In this document: positions 6,759-13,598 of the stretch, piece by piece
Numbering within the stretch: position 1 is the stretch's first letter
Layout of the letters: each line of letters opens with the position of its first letter
IMG/VR virus record: IMGVR_UViG_3300034112_001744
Location: 1 to 42,909 of that record
Reading direction: 5' to 3' (one strand)
Length of the DNA: 42,909 bases
From: a virus
Made by a program: the position numbers and the translations under genes
Notes under the pieces: generated by a model
What the model was told of the DNA's origin: nothing
The model's database searches: none
What the model saw: only the letters and a program-made list of their open reading frames with translations

Positions 6759-6891
6759 GAGAGTAGAGTTCAGCGGACTGGACTTGAACCAGTAACTCCG
6801 CTTGCGACGGTGCGTTACGAACCTTTTGCGAGGCCCGGTTTAGACGTGATTATGCCGGATTTACATTACGCCACCGCTGAACTCTACTCTC
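6759..6891 (-). repeat. 18-bp perfect inverted repeat with a tRNA-type T-arm stacked on it
   Basis: Arms 6759-6776 and 6874-6891 pair perfectly. Directly adjoining, at 6777-6793, is a 5-bp stem with a 7-nt loop that on the minus strand reads ACTGG-TTCAAGT-CCAGT, the canonical TTCRANY T-loop with T-stem. A T-arm joined without spacer to a long stem is how the T and acceptor stems stack in tRNA. The D-arm and a 7-nt anticodon loop are not recognisable; CCGG/CCGG (6835-6838 with 6855-6858) closes a 16-nt loop. It is tRNA-like, but I cannot call it a working tRNA. Confidence 0.6.
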
Positions 6892-6905
6892 AATACCTTT
6901 GCCAA
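6861..6905 (-). CDS. Possible leader peptide (TTG start) with a perfect Shine-Dalgarno
   Basis: On the minus strand AAAGGAGGTCAC is followed by TTG and 14 codons (MAKVLRVEFSGGVM) to TAA. The Shine-Dalgarno is a full match to the 16S tail, rare in this window. The coding region covers the 5' arm of the 18-bp stem, so a translating ribosome would open that stem, as in attenuation. Speculative. Confidence 0.3.
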   Translation of the reverse strand: MAKVLRVEFSGGVM

Positions 6906-7046
6906 GTGACCTCCTTTTCAGGTGAGAGTGTTGGCGCTAAAACGGCAAACAAAGAGGCCGACCTTGTGCGAAAAAGTCGGCCTCAGTGGGTTTGCCAGTG
7001 GAGCGGATTACTCCTTCGCACAGAGCAAACCTATTTGGTGAGCGCG

Positions 7047-7074
7047 ATAATGCCGCTTCACCTCGAATCGTCAA
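7047..7074 (-). promoter_or_regulatory. Candidate leftward promoter
   Basis: On the minus strand TTGACG (7074-7069) and CATTAT (7052-7047) are 16 bp apart. Transcription would start near 7040 and read through the structured region into the leftward operon, giving a leader of about 430 nt. Confidence 0.4.
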
Positions 7075-7196
7075 CAGGAAAAAAGTCCTCTCAACCGGCG
7101 CGGACTTTCCAAATGTCACTCCCCTGACCGGTTCAGGGAGTCGATTCGCCCAATGTGGGCGCTTTTGCGCTACTTTGACAGCAAGCACGGGAACGT

Positions 7197-7212
7197 GCTG
7201 ACAGTGAGCACG
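7197..7212 (+). promoter_or_regulatory. Operator-like element, copy 1
   Basis: GCTGACAGTGAGCACG. It shares 13 of 16 bases with GCTCATTGTGAGCACG at 34631-34646 in another divergent control region. Each contains dyad symmetry (GTGCT...AGCAC here). Confidence 0.4.
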
Positions 7213-7258
7213 CATTTGTTCACGAAATTCCCGCTGTTTTCGTGAACATGCCCCGCGC

Positions 7259-7286
7259 TTGACATTCCGCCCCGCTCCTGAATACT
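7259..7286 (+). promoter_or_regulatory. Candidate rightward sigma-70-like promoter
   Basis: Perfect -35 TTGACA (7259-7264), 16-bp spacer, -10 AATACT (7281-7286). The predicted start near 7293 leaves a leader of about 25 nt before the ATG at 7319. Confidence 0.5.
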
Positions 7287-7318
7287 CCAGCGCACCCTGA
7301 AACCATCCTAAAATCGCC

Positions 7319-8053
7319 ATGAAATACCCTCGCCTCGCCTCCCTGTTTGCTCTCGTGCTCACCACCGCCCTGCTTTGGTGCAGTCACGCCCCCGCTCAGC
7401 GCCTCGTCAACATCACCGATCCGCAGAACGGCACCGGCATTGCCTACAAGGCCAACGCCAAGGCCATCAGTGCCGCCTACACGATGAAGCGAACAGATCA
7501 TACGCTTCTTGCTGACGCCACCTCGGCGGCCTTCACCATTGGACTCCTGCCCGCTGGCACGAACCAGACAAATCAGATTATCTGCATTCAGAAAACGGAC
7601 AGCTCGTCCAACGCGGTGACGATTGACGCTAATGCGAGCGAAACCATCGACGGCAATACCACCTACGTTCTGCGAAACCAATATCAGAGCGTCTTTCTAC
7701 AGGCTGCACAAAGCACTTGGCACGTCATCGGTTACAGCCAGTTCGTCGGCATCGGCGTCCTTGCTCCGGGCGCTACGCCTGCTTTTGCTCCATTTGGCAC
7801 ACTGACTACCTACACGCTGACTCCGGCAGAAGATGAGACGATTGCAGGCACGGTTACTGGAGCGGTTCCGGGCAGGCAGTACACGCTCATCGTTCTTACA
7901 AGTGGCACCACGAGCCGCACGCTTACCTTTGGAGCCAACTTCAAGACCACGGGCACGCTCGCCACTGGGACCACAACGGCAAAATACTTCGTCATCAACT
8001 TCGTCTATAACGGCAGCTTGTTTGTCGAGACGGGCCGAACGACGGCCATGTAA
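7319..8053 (+). CDS. Exported beta-rich protein resembling phage receptor-binding domains
   Basis: 244 residues. The N-terminus has a Sec signal peptide: KYPR, then a hydrophobic stretch LASLFALVLTTALLW and a cleavage site near APA-Q (residue 27). The mature part is Thr/Gly/Ala-rich beta structure with two parallel halves: YTMKRTDHTLLADATSAAFT with SETIDGNTTYVLRNQYQSVF, and YTLTPAEDETIAGTVTGAV with RTLTFGANFKTTGTL. These resemble repeats of tail spikes and fibres. A signal peptide is unexpected on a virion protein, so it may be displayed or secreted, for example to block receptors. It opens the rightward block under its own promoter. Confidence 0.65.
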   Translation: MKYPRLASLFALVLTTALLWCSHAPAQRLVNITDPQNGTGIAYKANAKAISAAYTMKRTDHTLLADATSAAFTIGLLPAGTNQTNQIICIQKTDSSSNAVTIDANASETIDGNTTYVLRNQYQSVFLQAAQSTWHVIGYSQFVGIGVLAPGATPAFAPFGTLTTYTLTPAEDETIAGTVTGAVPGRQYTLIVLTSGTTSRTLTFGANFKTTGTLATGTTTAKYFVINFVYNGSLFVETGRTTAM

Positions 8054-8107
8054 ATTACCTCATTCGGGCGGTTTTCCTGGTCGTTGGCCGTCCGAACTGG
8101 TTACTTG

Positions 8108-8141
8108 ACGCCTTAGACTTGCGCGAGTGGGTCTAAGGCGT
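8108..8141 (+). terminator. 11-bp hairpin after the exported protein gene
   Basis: ACGCCTTAGAC (8108-8118) pairs perfectly with 8131-8141 across a 12-nt loop. It is followed by TATTGTG rather than a run of T, so it is a weak terminator or an RNA-stability element. It ends 14 bp before the next ATG. Confidence 0.5.
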
Positions 8142-8155
8142 TATTGTGTCCGCCT

Positions 8156-8707
8156 ATGACAACGACCACACCTCATACTCTCTCCCTACTTGCCAACATC
8201 GGAGCGGCGGCTGCCTTTTTCGACCCGTCCCTTAAAGGGTCTTGGCATCTCACGGTATTCTCTTCTTCCGAATACTGGGAACAAGAGCAACCCGCCCGTG
8301 AAGCCTTCGCCAAAGCCGTGCTAGATGCAGTCGGCTACAAGTTTCCCGTGGACCCTGAGCGCGAGGCTTTCAATGCTTGGTATAGCTCGGCGCAGATGGC
8401 GTCTGCTGGCACAAGCGAACTGGCATTCCAAGCGTGGAAAACAGGCCGCGAAGAACTGCGAAAAGTGTATGAAGCTAAATCACAGTCAGCTTTAGACGAG
8501 ATTATTCCTCAAACGGCCAAACAGCCCGAAAACGACGGCTGGATAGACTGGCCGGGCGGCATGTTCAGCCCGGTTGATCGCAACGTGACGGTTCAAGTTC
8601 AATATCGAGCAAATGATTTTGGTGATACGGGTAACGCTGGATTTTTCCGCTGGAACCACAGTGACAAAGCATCCGACATCATCGCCTACAAGATCGTCAA
8701 GCCATGA
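8156..8707 (+). CDS. Phage protein, unknown
   Basis: 183 residues. ATG 8156 is preferred to GTG 8144, which lies nearly on the hairpin. It has the REAFNAWYSSAQMA...ELAFQAWKTGREEL pattern seen in many phage accessory proteins (helical, two similar AFxAW repeats), then a DGWIDWPGG segment and a beta C-terminus. Overlaps the next gene by 4 bp. Confidence 0.65.
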   Translation: MTTTTPHTLSLLANIGAAAAFFDPSLKGSWHLTVFSSSEYWEQEQPAREAFAKAVLDAVGYKFPVDPEREAFNAWYSSAQMASAGTSELAFQAWKTGREELRKVYEAKSQSALDEIIPQTAKQPENDGWIDWPGGMFSPVDRNVTVQVQYRANDFGDTGNAGFFRWNHSDKASDIIAYKIVKP

Positions 8708-8916
8708 CCGCCACTTTAACTCTTGCCTTCAATGACGGCTCGACTCGCGAGATTTCACTCACTAAAGCAATCGAAGTGGACACTCCGGGTCGTCGTGAAA
8801 TTAGCTTTCGTGAAGCTGCGAGTGGTTGGGTAATGACATTCACCAAATCACTCAAAGACGGAAAGACGTTTGACTCTCACAATTTCATTACCGTTTCTAA
8901 AAATACAGCCACATGA
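8704..8916 (+). CDS. Small beta protein, unknown
   Basis: 70 residues of alternating beta strands (LTLAFNDGSTREISLTKAIE; WVMTFTKSLKDG). Starts and ends in 4-bp overlaps, so it is translated as part of the 8156-9284 string. No family recognised. Confidence 0.6.
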   Translation: MTATLTLAFNDGSTREISLTKAIEVDTPGRREISFREAASGWVMTFTKSLKDGKTFDSHNFITVSKNTAT

Positions 8917-9284
8917 AGCGCCGCAACATCTTCAAGGCCATCACCGGCCTATTTGCCGCTAAATCGCTACCCGCCGCGCCCGTGAAGGTTCCAGCGTCCT
9001 TGCAGGTCGCAAAGGCAGCAGCGGCTACGAATCCGCTGTTTGCTGGTGCAGAACCGCAACGATATGGAATGGGTTTGATTGAGTGGATGATGCGCCACCA
9101 AGAAGCTAGAGCTAAGGAGATAATTGAGGCGCTTCCTGTTGCGCAACGTGCCGACTGCGTGGTTGTCCACAATATCACTACCGGCTTATACAAAGCTATG
9201 ACCAAGGAGGATTACATGGCGGAGCGGCGGCAAAACTGCCTCTTCGGGCCTACTCCTGGCCGCACTTGCATAACTGTTGCATAA
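8913..9284 (+). CDS. Protein with a Tat-like leader, unknown
   Basis: 123 residues. The N-terminus MKRRNIFKAITGLFAAKSLP resembles a twin-arginine signal (RR-x-x-F-K, then a mildly hydrophobic stretch). The rest has a helix GLIEWMMRHQEARAKEIIEA. If the leader is real, the protein is exported folded, which would be unusual in a phage. It could also be a basic N-terminus without export. Confidence 0.55.
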   Translation: MKRRNIFKAITGLFAAKSLPAAPVKVPASLQVAKAAAATNPLFAGAEPQRYGMGLIEWMMRHQEARAKEIIEALPVAQRADCVVVHNITTGLYKAMTKEDYMAERRQNCLFGPTPGRTCITVA

Positions 9285-9335
9285 CTGTGAAAATTCCAGT
9301 TGCATCGGTAAGGTTTGGAGAAACCAATACTTACC

Positions 9336-10493
9336 ATGCCAGACGCCACCCCAACGCCAGCCGCCGAAATTGATCCAAACGACATTGGAGCCATGATTGC
9401 TGCGCTTGATGGCGGTGTTGACGTGGCGAAAGTCGAATCTGCGGCTACTACGATTGAGGAATTTCAAGCGCCCGCTCCCGTTGCGACTCCCGAGCCTGCC
9501 CCTGAGATTCCAGCGGCTCCCGCGCCTTTCGATCCCACGAAGGAACTCGACCCGAATCTTGCGAAGAACTGGCGCGTCGGTGAAGACGTGCGCGTGACGG
9601 CCCAAAATGCCGTGGAGCAAACCGCCTTCAAGATTCGCCGCTCTGCGCAGGCCGAAGGCAAAACGATGTCTTTAGGCGAAGCCGAACAGGAAGCATATCG
9701 CCAACTTGGCCTCATGGTGCCATCGGCTACCATTCCTGCCGCGCAACCAGACCTGGAGGCTGAGACGCCAGAAGCGCCAGTCACACCCCTTGAAGCGCTG
9801 AATGCCGAAATCCAAGCCCTCCGCGAAGAGTTTGAGACGCTTGATCCCGTCATGGACGACGTGCGCTACCGCGAAGTCATCGCCCTTCGCGAGGATAAAG
9901 TTGCCGCCCTTGCGGAACTCCGCGCCATCGAACGCTTCGAGCAGAGCTTGCGGGAGCGTGAGGAAGTTTCCGCCGCCGCACAAGCTGGAGAAGCGCAGTT
10001 TCAGGCGCTTGCCAACGTCTTTGAAGACCTCAGGGACGCCACGACACCTTTCCACCAGCGATTCGTTGAACTTCACAATGCCAACGTGCGAGCCGATGCC
10101 GCTGCCCTGGCCGATGAAGACTATGAGCAGAAACTTGTTGCGCAAATCGCGGGCGAGTTTTTACTCAAAGGAACACCTTTCAAGATGAACAACGCGGCCA
10201 ATGCGCCCGCTGCTTCACCTTCCTCCCGCACGCCACAGGCGACACCCTCCACGGCAGCCAAGAGCACGGCCCCTGCGCCTGCATCCATGTCTGCCATTCC
10301 TGGAGGTTACACGCCGACTAGCGAGCACCGCGTTATGGTCCAACCTACTGAACCGGCTCAAGTCCAGCAGCAGCAGCTTTCTCAAGCGATTGCCGGTGGA
10401 GATGCGTCCGAAATTCTGGCGGCACTGGATCGCAACCTTGGAGGCGCACCGTCCCAAGGTATGGCATTCTACTCTATCGAGGACGCCAATTAG
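9336..10493 (+). CDS. Probable capsid scaffolding protein
   Basis: 385 residues from ATG 9336. It is acidic and helical, with Ala/Pro-rich linkers at both ends and a long central coiled coil (ALNAEIQALREEFETLDPVM to about residue 220, including LREDKVAALAELRAIERFEQ). That composition, the length and the place directly before the capsid gene are typical of phage scaffolds, which guide shell assembly and then leave. Assignment rests on composition and context, not on a motif. Confidence 0.7.
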   Translation: MPDATPTPAAEIDPNDIGAMIAALDGGVDVAKVESAATTIEEFQAPAPVATPEPAPEIPAAPAPFDPTKELDPNLAKNWRVGEDVRVTAQNAVEQTAFKIRRSAQAEGKTMSLGEAEQEAYRQLGLMVPSATIPAAQPDLEAETPEAPVTPLEALNAEIQALREEFETLDPVMDDVRYREVIALREDKVAALAELRAIERFEQSLREREEVSAAAQAGEAQFQALANVFEDLRDATTPFHQRFVELHNANVRADAAALADEDYEQKLVAQIAGEFLLKGTPFKMNNAANAPAASPSSRTPQATPSTAAKSTAPAPASMSAIPGGYTPTSEHRVMVQPTEPAQVQQQQLSQAIAGGDASEILAALDRNLGGAPSQGMAFYSIEDAN

Positions 10494-10693
10494 TCTTCTC
10501 CTGAGTCGATCCTGACGCAGCCGTTCACCACGGCACCCCGAGTCATGTCATGCACCCGGCCCACGATGGCCGCGTTCTGGCCTGCCTGCCCCGTTTGCGC
10601 CCGCAAAACCGCTGGGATCGGCATAGCCGCGTCTTGGCATACCCAAATCCAATCCACCCTCGTTAGTTTCCACCTTTTTTACACCTCACCATT

Positions 10694-12172
10694 ATGGCTA
10701 CTGCATTCACGACCGCCCAAATCGTCTCGAACATGGGCACATCCTCGCAAGAGCAACAGTGGGCAGCCGGGACAATTCTCGACTCCCTCGCTCGCTCCAT
10801 CTTCTTCAAACTCATGGCCGGTAATGCCGGTGGTCGCGCCATCGCGACTGTCTCCAGCTTGAAGAACCTTCAAGGCGTCACCAAAAACTTTTACGTCGAA
10901 GCCGGACTCGGCGGCCCTGGTGAACAGGGCGCGTTAGCAGACCGCAAATCGGGCGGCGAAAACATCAAGGGCGCAATGTTCGCCCTCACGTTCGGCAACC
11001 ATCACAAATCCGTGATCCTGAACCGCGTTTCTGCGGCTCAGTCTGTCGTGGGCAAGGATGCTGACACCCGTGTCCGTGGCAAACTCGCTCCTTGGTTTGC
11101 CCGTGAGCGTGAATCCATGACGGAGGCCGAAATCCTCCGCGCTTGCGCCGCTGCCGGTGCCTCCAATAGCGTGTATGCCAACAGTGCCGCCACGTCGATT
11201 GAAGGTCTTCGCAGCTCGCACTACGCCGATTCCGCCCTGTTCCGCCGCATGGCTGGCCGTTTGGCTGACAATCAGGCCAAGCCCTTCGCAGTCGGCAAGT
11301 CCGGTGCGCAGGAGGTGAAACGCTACGTCATCCTAGCCCCCGAGCGCGGCCTCGATGAACTGAGCAATGACAACAACTGGCAGACCCTCATGGCTCAGGC
11401 CGGTGATCGCGGCGCAGGCAACTACCTGTACTCCGGCATCGTCCCGAGCTGGAACGGCTCCACGGTTCTTCCTTGGACTGTCGAGGTCGATTCCGCGAAC
11501 GGCCCTCAAGGCTGCTTTGCTCAACCGATGGCCTTCCTTGGCGAGGCGCTGGACTTCACGCAGACCACCGCTCGCACTGTCAAAGGCGGCGCTTCCGCTG
11601 CCGCTGCGGCCCTCACGGATCATCTCTACTTCCGCTTCTTCCCCGGCGCGGCCTTCACCTCCCACGAGGTCACGAAGATCACGCAGGAAACCAGCGCCAC
11701 GAAGTATGCGCTGATTCAGGACAAGACCACCGGCAAGTTCGGCATGATCTCCTACACGACCACGAATGGCAACACCATTACGGGCGTGTCTCACCTCGGC
11801 GCTACTACGAGCGACGCACGTCTTGCCACCCTCGGTAACGTCACCTATGACAGCGGCGTGTGGGCTGGAAAGCACACTCAGTCGTTTGCCATCGGCTCCA
11901 AGGTGGTTCCCTGCAACAGCTACGGCCAGCCGTTTGTTCGCTTGTGGGGTCTTGGTCAGGACGCGCTGATGCACGGCTTCGGCGCTGTCATGGGCGGCTC
12001 CGGCGCTGGCAAAATCACGATCAACAATGACGACAACATGCAGTTGATCTTCCAGCCCGGATTTGAGGAACAATATGGCATCACCACTCAGATCAACGCC
12101 AACAGCGTTCCCACTGGCCTCGTGATGGCATACGCGGCATATAATCTGGACGGAATGCCGCAAATTGAGTAG
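10694..12172 (+). CDS. Major capsid protein, N4 gp56/DUF4043-like
   Basis: 492 residues. The order of elements fits the DUF4043/N4-type coat family: an N-terminal helix with FFKLMAGNAGGRAIA, the GGPGEQGALADRKSGGENIK loop before a strand MFALTFGNHHKSVIL, then the long spine-like helix around AREREESMTEAEILRA-type sequence, and a conserved C-terminal region RLWGLGQDALMHGFGAV. It forms the icosahedral shell. A strong intrinsic terminator follows, as expected for a highly expressed gene. The 200 bp upstream (10494-10693) hold no evident gene. Confidence 0.78.
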   Translation: MATAFTTAQIVSNMGTSSQEQQWAAGTILDSLARSIFFKLMAGNAGGRAIATVSSLKNLQGVTKNFYVEAGLGGPGEQGALADRKSGGENIKGAMFALTFGNHHKSVILNRVSAAQSVVGKDADTRVRGKLAPWFARERESMTEAEILRACAAAGASNSVYANSAATSIEGLRSSHYADSALFRRMAGRLADNQAKPFAVGKSGAQEVKRYVILAPERGLDELSNDNNWQTLMAQAGDRGAGNYLYSGIVPSWNGSTVLPWTVEVDSANGPQGCFAQPMAFLGEALDFTQTTARTVKGGASAAAAALTDHLYFRFFPGAAFTSHEVTKITQETSATKYALIQDKTTGKFGMISYTTTNGNTITGVSHLGATTSDARLATLGNVTYDSGVWAGKHTQSFAIGSKVVPCNSYGQPFVRLWGLGQDALMHGFGAVMGGSGAGKITINNDDNMQLIFQPGFEEQYGITTQINANSVPTGLVMAYAAYNLDGMPQIE

Positions 12173-12201
12173 TACGAGTTAGGTTAGAAACCTAAATCTA
12201 G

Positions 12202-12233
12202 GCGGCAGAGTCGAAAGGCTCTGCCGCTTTTTT
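12202..12233 (+). terminator. Intrinsic terminator after the capsid gene
   Basis: GCGGCAGAG (12202-12210), 8-nt loop, CTCTGCCGC (12219-12227), then six T. The clearest rho-independent terminator in the window. A small hairpin TTAGGTT/AACCTAA precedes it. Confidence 0.93.
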
Positions 12234-12293
12234 GTGGGCGCAAGGAAAACACTAGCGTTTTCGGCTAGGCTCGTCAATACTTCCTTCACCTCT

Positions 12294-13391
12294 ATGGACA
12301 CACACGCCCCTCGTTTGAAGCTCAGACTTTTGATTTGTAACCCCAAATCATACGGCTCGAAAAACATCACCTGCAAAGGAAGCATCTCTAACGGCACGAC
12401 TCCACGAACGAAGGAAGACCCGTATTTGCCCCAAGTGTGCTCCTACGAGTGCAAGAGTGAGGCCGAATGGCAACGCCTCACGACTGGAATCTCAAAGCAG
12501 ATCGCAAACCAGAACTCTTTCCACGCCTACGCGCACTTTGTCGATCCACTCCTGCCGCCTGGGCCTGCTGGCCGTGTGCTTTGCGAGGCTGGCGGCGAAT
12601 ATGCGCCTCCCGCAACCGTGGAAGTGGCAGTTGCCGAAACTCCAGCCGAACCGGAAGGTGAAGCCGTCGAAATCGTTTCCACATCGCAGGATGGACAAGA
12701 GGTTAAGTCGTCAGGCTCATATCCTATTGACGATTTGAGCCTAAGTGGTAATGTTCTTCATGCCATACAAAGACAAGAAGAAGCAGGCGGAATGTGCGAG
12801 AAGACATTACTTAGCCCACAAGGACAAATACCACTTACGAAACAGAAAGCAGCGCCAGAAGTTGAAAAACTGGTTAGCGGAGGTCAAAACGAAACTAGGG
12901 TGCAGCAGATGCGGGGAGTCGCATCCAGCGACATTGGACTTCCATCACCAAGACCCCAAATTCAAGGAGCACAACATTGGGGAAATGGTGCTATCGAAGG
13001 GGAAAATCGCAGTGGAGAAGGAAATTCTAAAATGCGTAGTTTTGTGCAGCAATTGCCACAGGATAGTGCATTGGGAGTCTCGATAAACCAAGATGGAGTA
13101 GGTTCAAATCCCGTTCCTGCAACCATTCAAGAACCGGCCACCGAGGAGCAAACCGAGACCACGCCGGAGCCAATCGCAGAACCGGAGCCGGAAACCGCCC
13201 CCGTGGAGCCGGAAGAAAAACCTCTCTACGCCGCCGCATGGGACATACTCGACGCTCCGATGCGCCTCAAAGACTTAGCCGCCGCTCTTGAAGTGGACGC
13301 GGACAAGCTCAAAGCCTCCCTTCAAGACCCCGAATCGACGGTTGTACTTGCCCATGCGGGCTGGGTGAAGCGTCGTGAACCGAAAGACTGA
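12294..13391 (+). CDS. Virion-block protein interrupted by an HNH element but still open
   Basis: 365 codons from ATG 12294. Residues 1 to about 130 include two Cys pairs (LLICNPKSYGSKNITCKG, VCSYECKSEAEW), possibly zinc-binding. Then an acidic Pro/Glu linker begins (AETPAEPEGEAVEIV). The linker resumes after 13125 (TEEQTETTPEPIAEPEPETA) and leads to a winged-helix-like end (PMRLKDLAAALEVDADKLKA). The 147 codons between are the out-of-frame reading of an inserted HNH element, yet contain no stop. The original protein was probably about 218 residues. Role unknown; position suggests a head or neck component. Confidence 0.6.
   Translation: MDTHAPRLKLRLLICNPKSYGSKNITCKGSISNGTTPRTKEDPYLPQVCSYECKSEAEWQRLTTGISKQIANQNSFHAYAHFVDPLLPPGPAGRVLCEAGGEYAPPATVEVAVAETPAEPEGEAVEIVSTSQDGQEVKSSGSYPIDDLSLSGNVLHAIQRQEEAGGMCEKTLLSPQGQIPLTKQKAAPEVEKLVSGGQNETRVQQMRGVASSDIGLPSPRPQIQGAQHWGNGAIEGENRSGEGNSKMRSFVQQLPQDSALGVSINQDGVGSNPVPATIQEPATEEQTETTPEPIAEPEPETAPVEPEEKPLYAAAWDILDAPMRLKDLAAALEVDADKLKASLQDPESTVVLAHAGWVKRREPKD
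12685..12727 (+). other. 5' half of an initiator-tRNA-like sequence
   Basis: Acceptor CGCAGGA (12685-12691), TG at 8-9, D-stem GAC/GTC (12694-12696, 12707-12709) with loop AAGAGGTTAA, G26, anticodon stem TCAGG and loop CTCATAT with CAT at 12718-12720. C1 cannot pair with A72 of the 3' half, the hallmark of bacterial initiator tRNA. The 3' side of the anticodon stem (CCTAT) pairs at three of five positions. Confidence 0.55.
12760..13086 (+). CDS. HNH homing-type endonuclease
   Basis: 108 residues from ATG 12760 (an in-frame GTG lies at 12745). A basic N-terminal helix (KKQAECARRHYLAHKDKYHL) is followed by the HNH core. C48-x2-C51 and C96-x2-C99 bind structural zinc, LDFHH (H62, H63) carries the general base, and CSNCHRIVH supplies H100 and H104. 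Such small proteins nick or cut DNA and spread their own gene. It lies in a different frame inside the 12294-13391 gene, between tRNA-like halves. Codons are richer in A than in the neighbours (AAA, AAG), consistent with transfer. Confidence 0.9.
   Translation: MPYKDKKKQAECARRHYLAHKDKYHLRNRKQRQKLKNWLAEVKTKLGCSRCGESHPATLDFHHQDPKFKEHNIGEMVLSKGKIAVEKEILKCVVLCSNCHRIVHWESR
13098..13125 (+). other. 3' half of an initiator-tRNA-like sequence with encoded CCA
   Basis: T-loop TTCAAAT (13103-13109) between GTAGG and CCCGT (two G-C pairs, two G-U pairs, one A-C mismatch). Acceptor strand TCCTGCA (13115-13121) pairs with the 5' half at six of seven positions. Then come A73 and CCA (13123-13125). The end GCAACCA is the same as in bacterial tRNA-fMet. 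Confidence 0.55.
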
Positions 13392-13394
13392 ACT

Positions 13395-13595
13395 ATGACT
13401 ATTCCCACCCCTCATCAACTCCGCGTCCTGAACGAGGAAGCCGAATTGGCTGAACGTCACGCGAAACTGCTCGCTTTTGTTCTATCTGACAAAATCAAGA
13501 CTGTTTCAGTCGATGAAAACGATTGCCTATTCAGGCAAGAGTCGATGATGCGAGCATACCTTGATGTTCTGCGTGAACGAATCGCCAACTTTTAA
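13395..13595 (+). CDS. crAss001_48-related small phage protein
   Basis: 66 residues, helical. The pattern QLRVLNEEAELAERHAKLLA, then LFRQESMMRAYLDVLRERI, follows the widespread small phage family named after crAss001_48 (RVxxExxxL...L..Q..xMxxYxxxLxxRI). Function of the family is unknown. It sits 3 bp after the HNH-interrupted gene and 3 bp before the adaptor gene. Confidence 0.7.
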   Translation: MTIPTPHQLRVLNEEAELAERHAKLLAFVLSDKIKTVSVDENDCLFRQESMMRAYLDVLRERIANF

Positions 13596-13598
13596 CCC

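Larger units (their letters stand above)
6610..7246. ncRNA. Hairpin-dense non-coding region, candidate large structured RNA
   Basis: About 640 bp with no convincing long gene, lying between divergent transcription units. At least ten inverted repeats follow one another: 6622-6756, 6759-6891, 6901-6935, 6944-6996, 7000-7014, 7037-7062, 7082-7108, 7118-7141, 7147-7161, 7184-7199 and 7219-7246. The first two are long stems, each closing a loop of about 100 nt, and are only 2 nt apart. A minus-strand transcript is favoured by a canonical T-loop, a perfect Shine-Dalgarno and a promoter at 7047-7074. Some hairpins pair slightly better on the plus strand. Large ornate phage RNAs (GOLLD, ROOL) are a known analogy, not an assignment; an origin or att region is the alternative. 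Confidence 0.5.
12685..13125 (+). mobile_element. HNH endonuclease gene bracketed by split initiator-tRNA-like halves
   Basis: The 441-nt unit begins with the 5' half of a tRNA (12685-12727) and ends with a 3' half including CCA (13098-13125); the HNH gene lies between. The unit length is a multiple of three and keeps the surrounding gene in frame. Only about 30 nt on the 5' side and 11 on the 3' side are neither tRNA nor HNH gene, too little for a usual group I intron core unless it overlaps the gene. AGGCTCA (12713-12719) pairs with TGAGCCT (12736-12742), a P1-like hairpin on the anticodon arm. Boundaries are my reading of the tRNA ends. Confidence 0.55.

Noticed and set aside
6759-6891. 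Functional tRNA gene on the minus strand
   Set aside because: T-arm is canonical, but no D-arm, no 7-nt anticodon loop and no CCA are present, and the distance from the 5' arm to the T-arm is too long.
10545-10862. Open frame across the scaffold-capsid gap
   Set aside because: More than half lies inside the capsid gene in another frame; the residues look like out-of-frame sequence.
11333-12163. 276-codon open frame on the minus strand
   Set aside because: Exactly antisense to the capsid gene, which has high-GC third positions that open the reverse frame.
12685-13125. Ordinary group I intron
   Set aside because: Only about 40 nt lie outside the tRNA halves and HNH gene, and I could not find a P7-like core. 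It remains open only if the core overlaps the gene.
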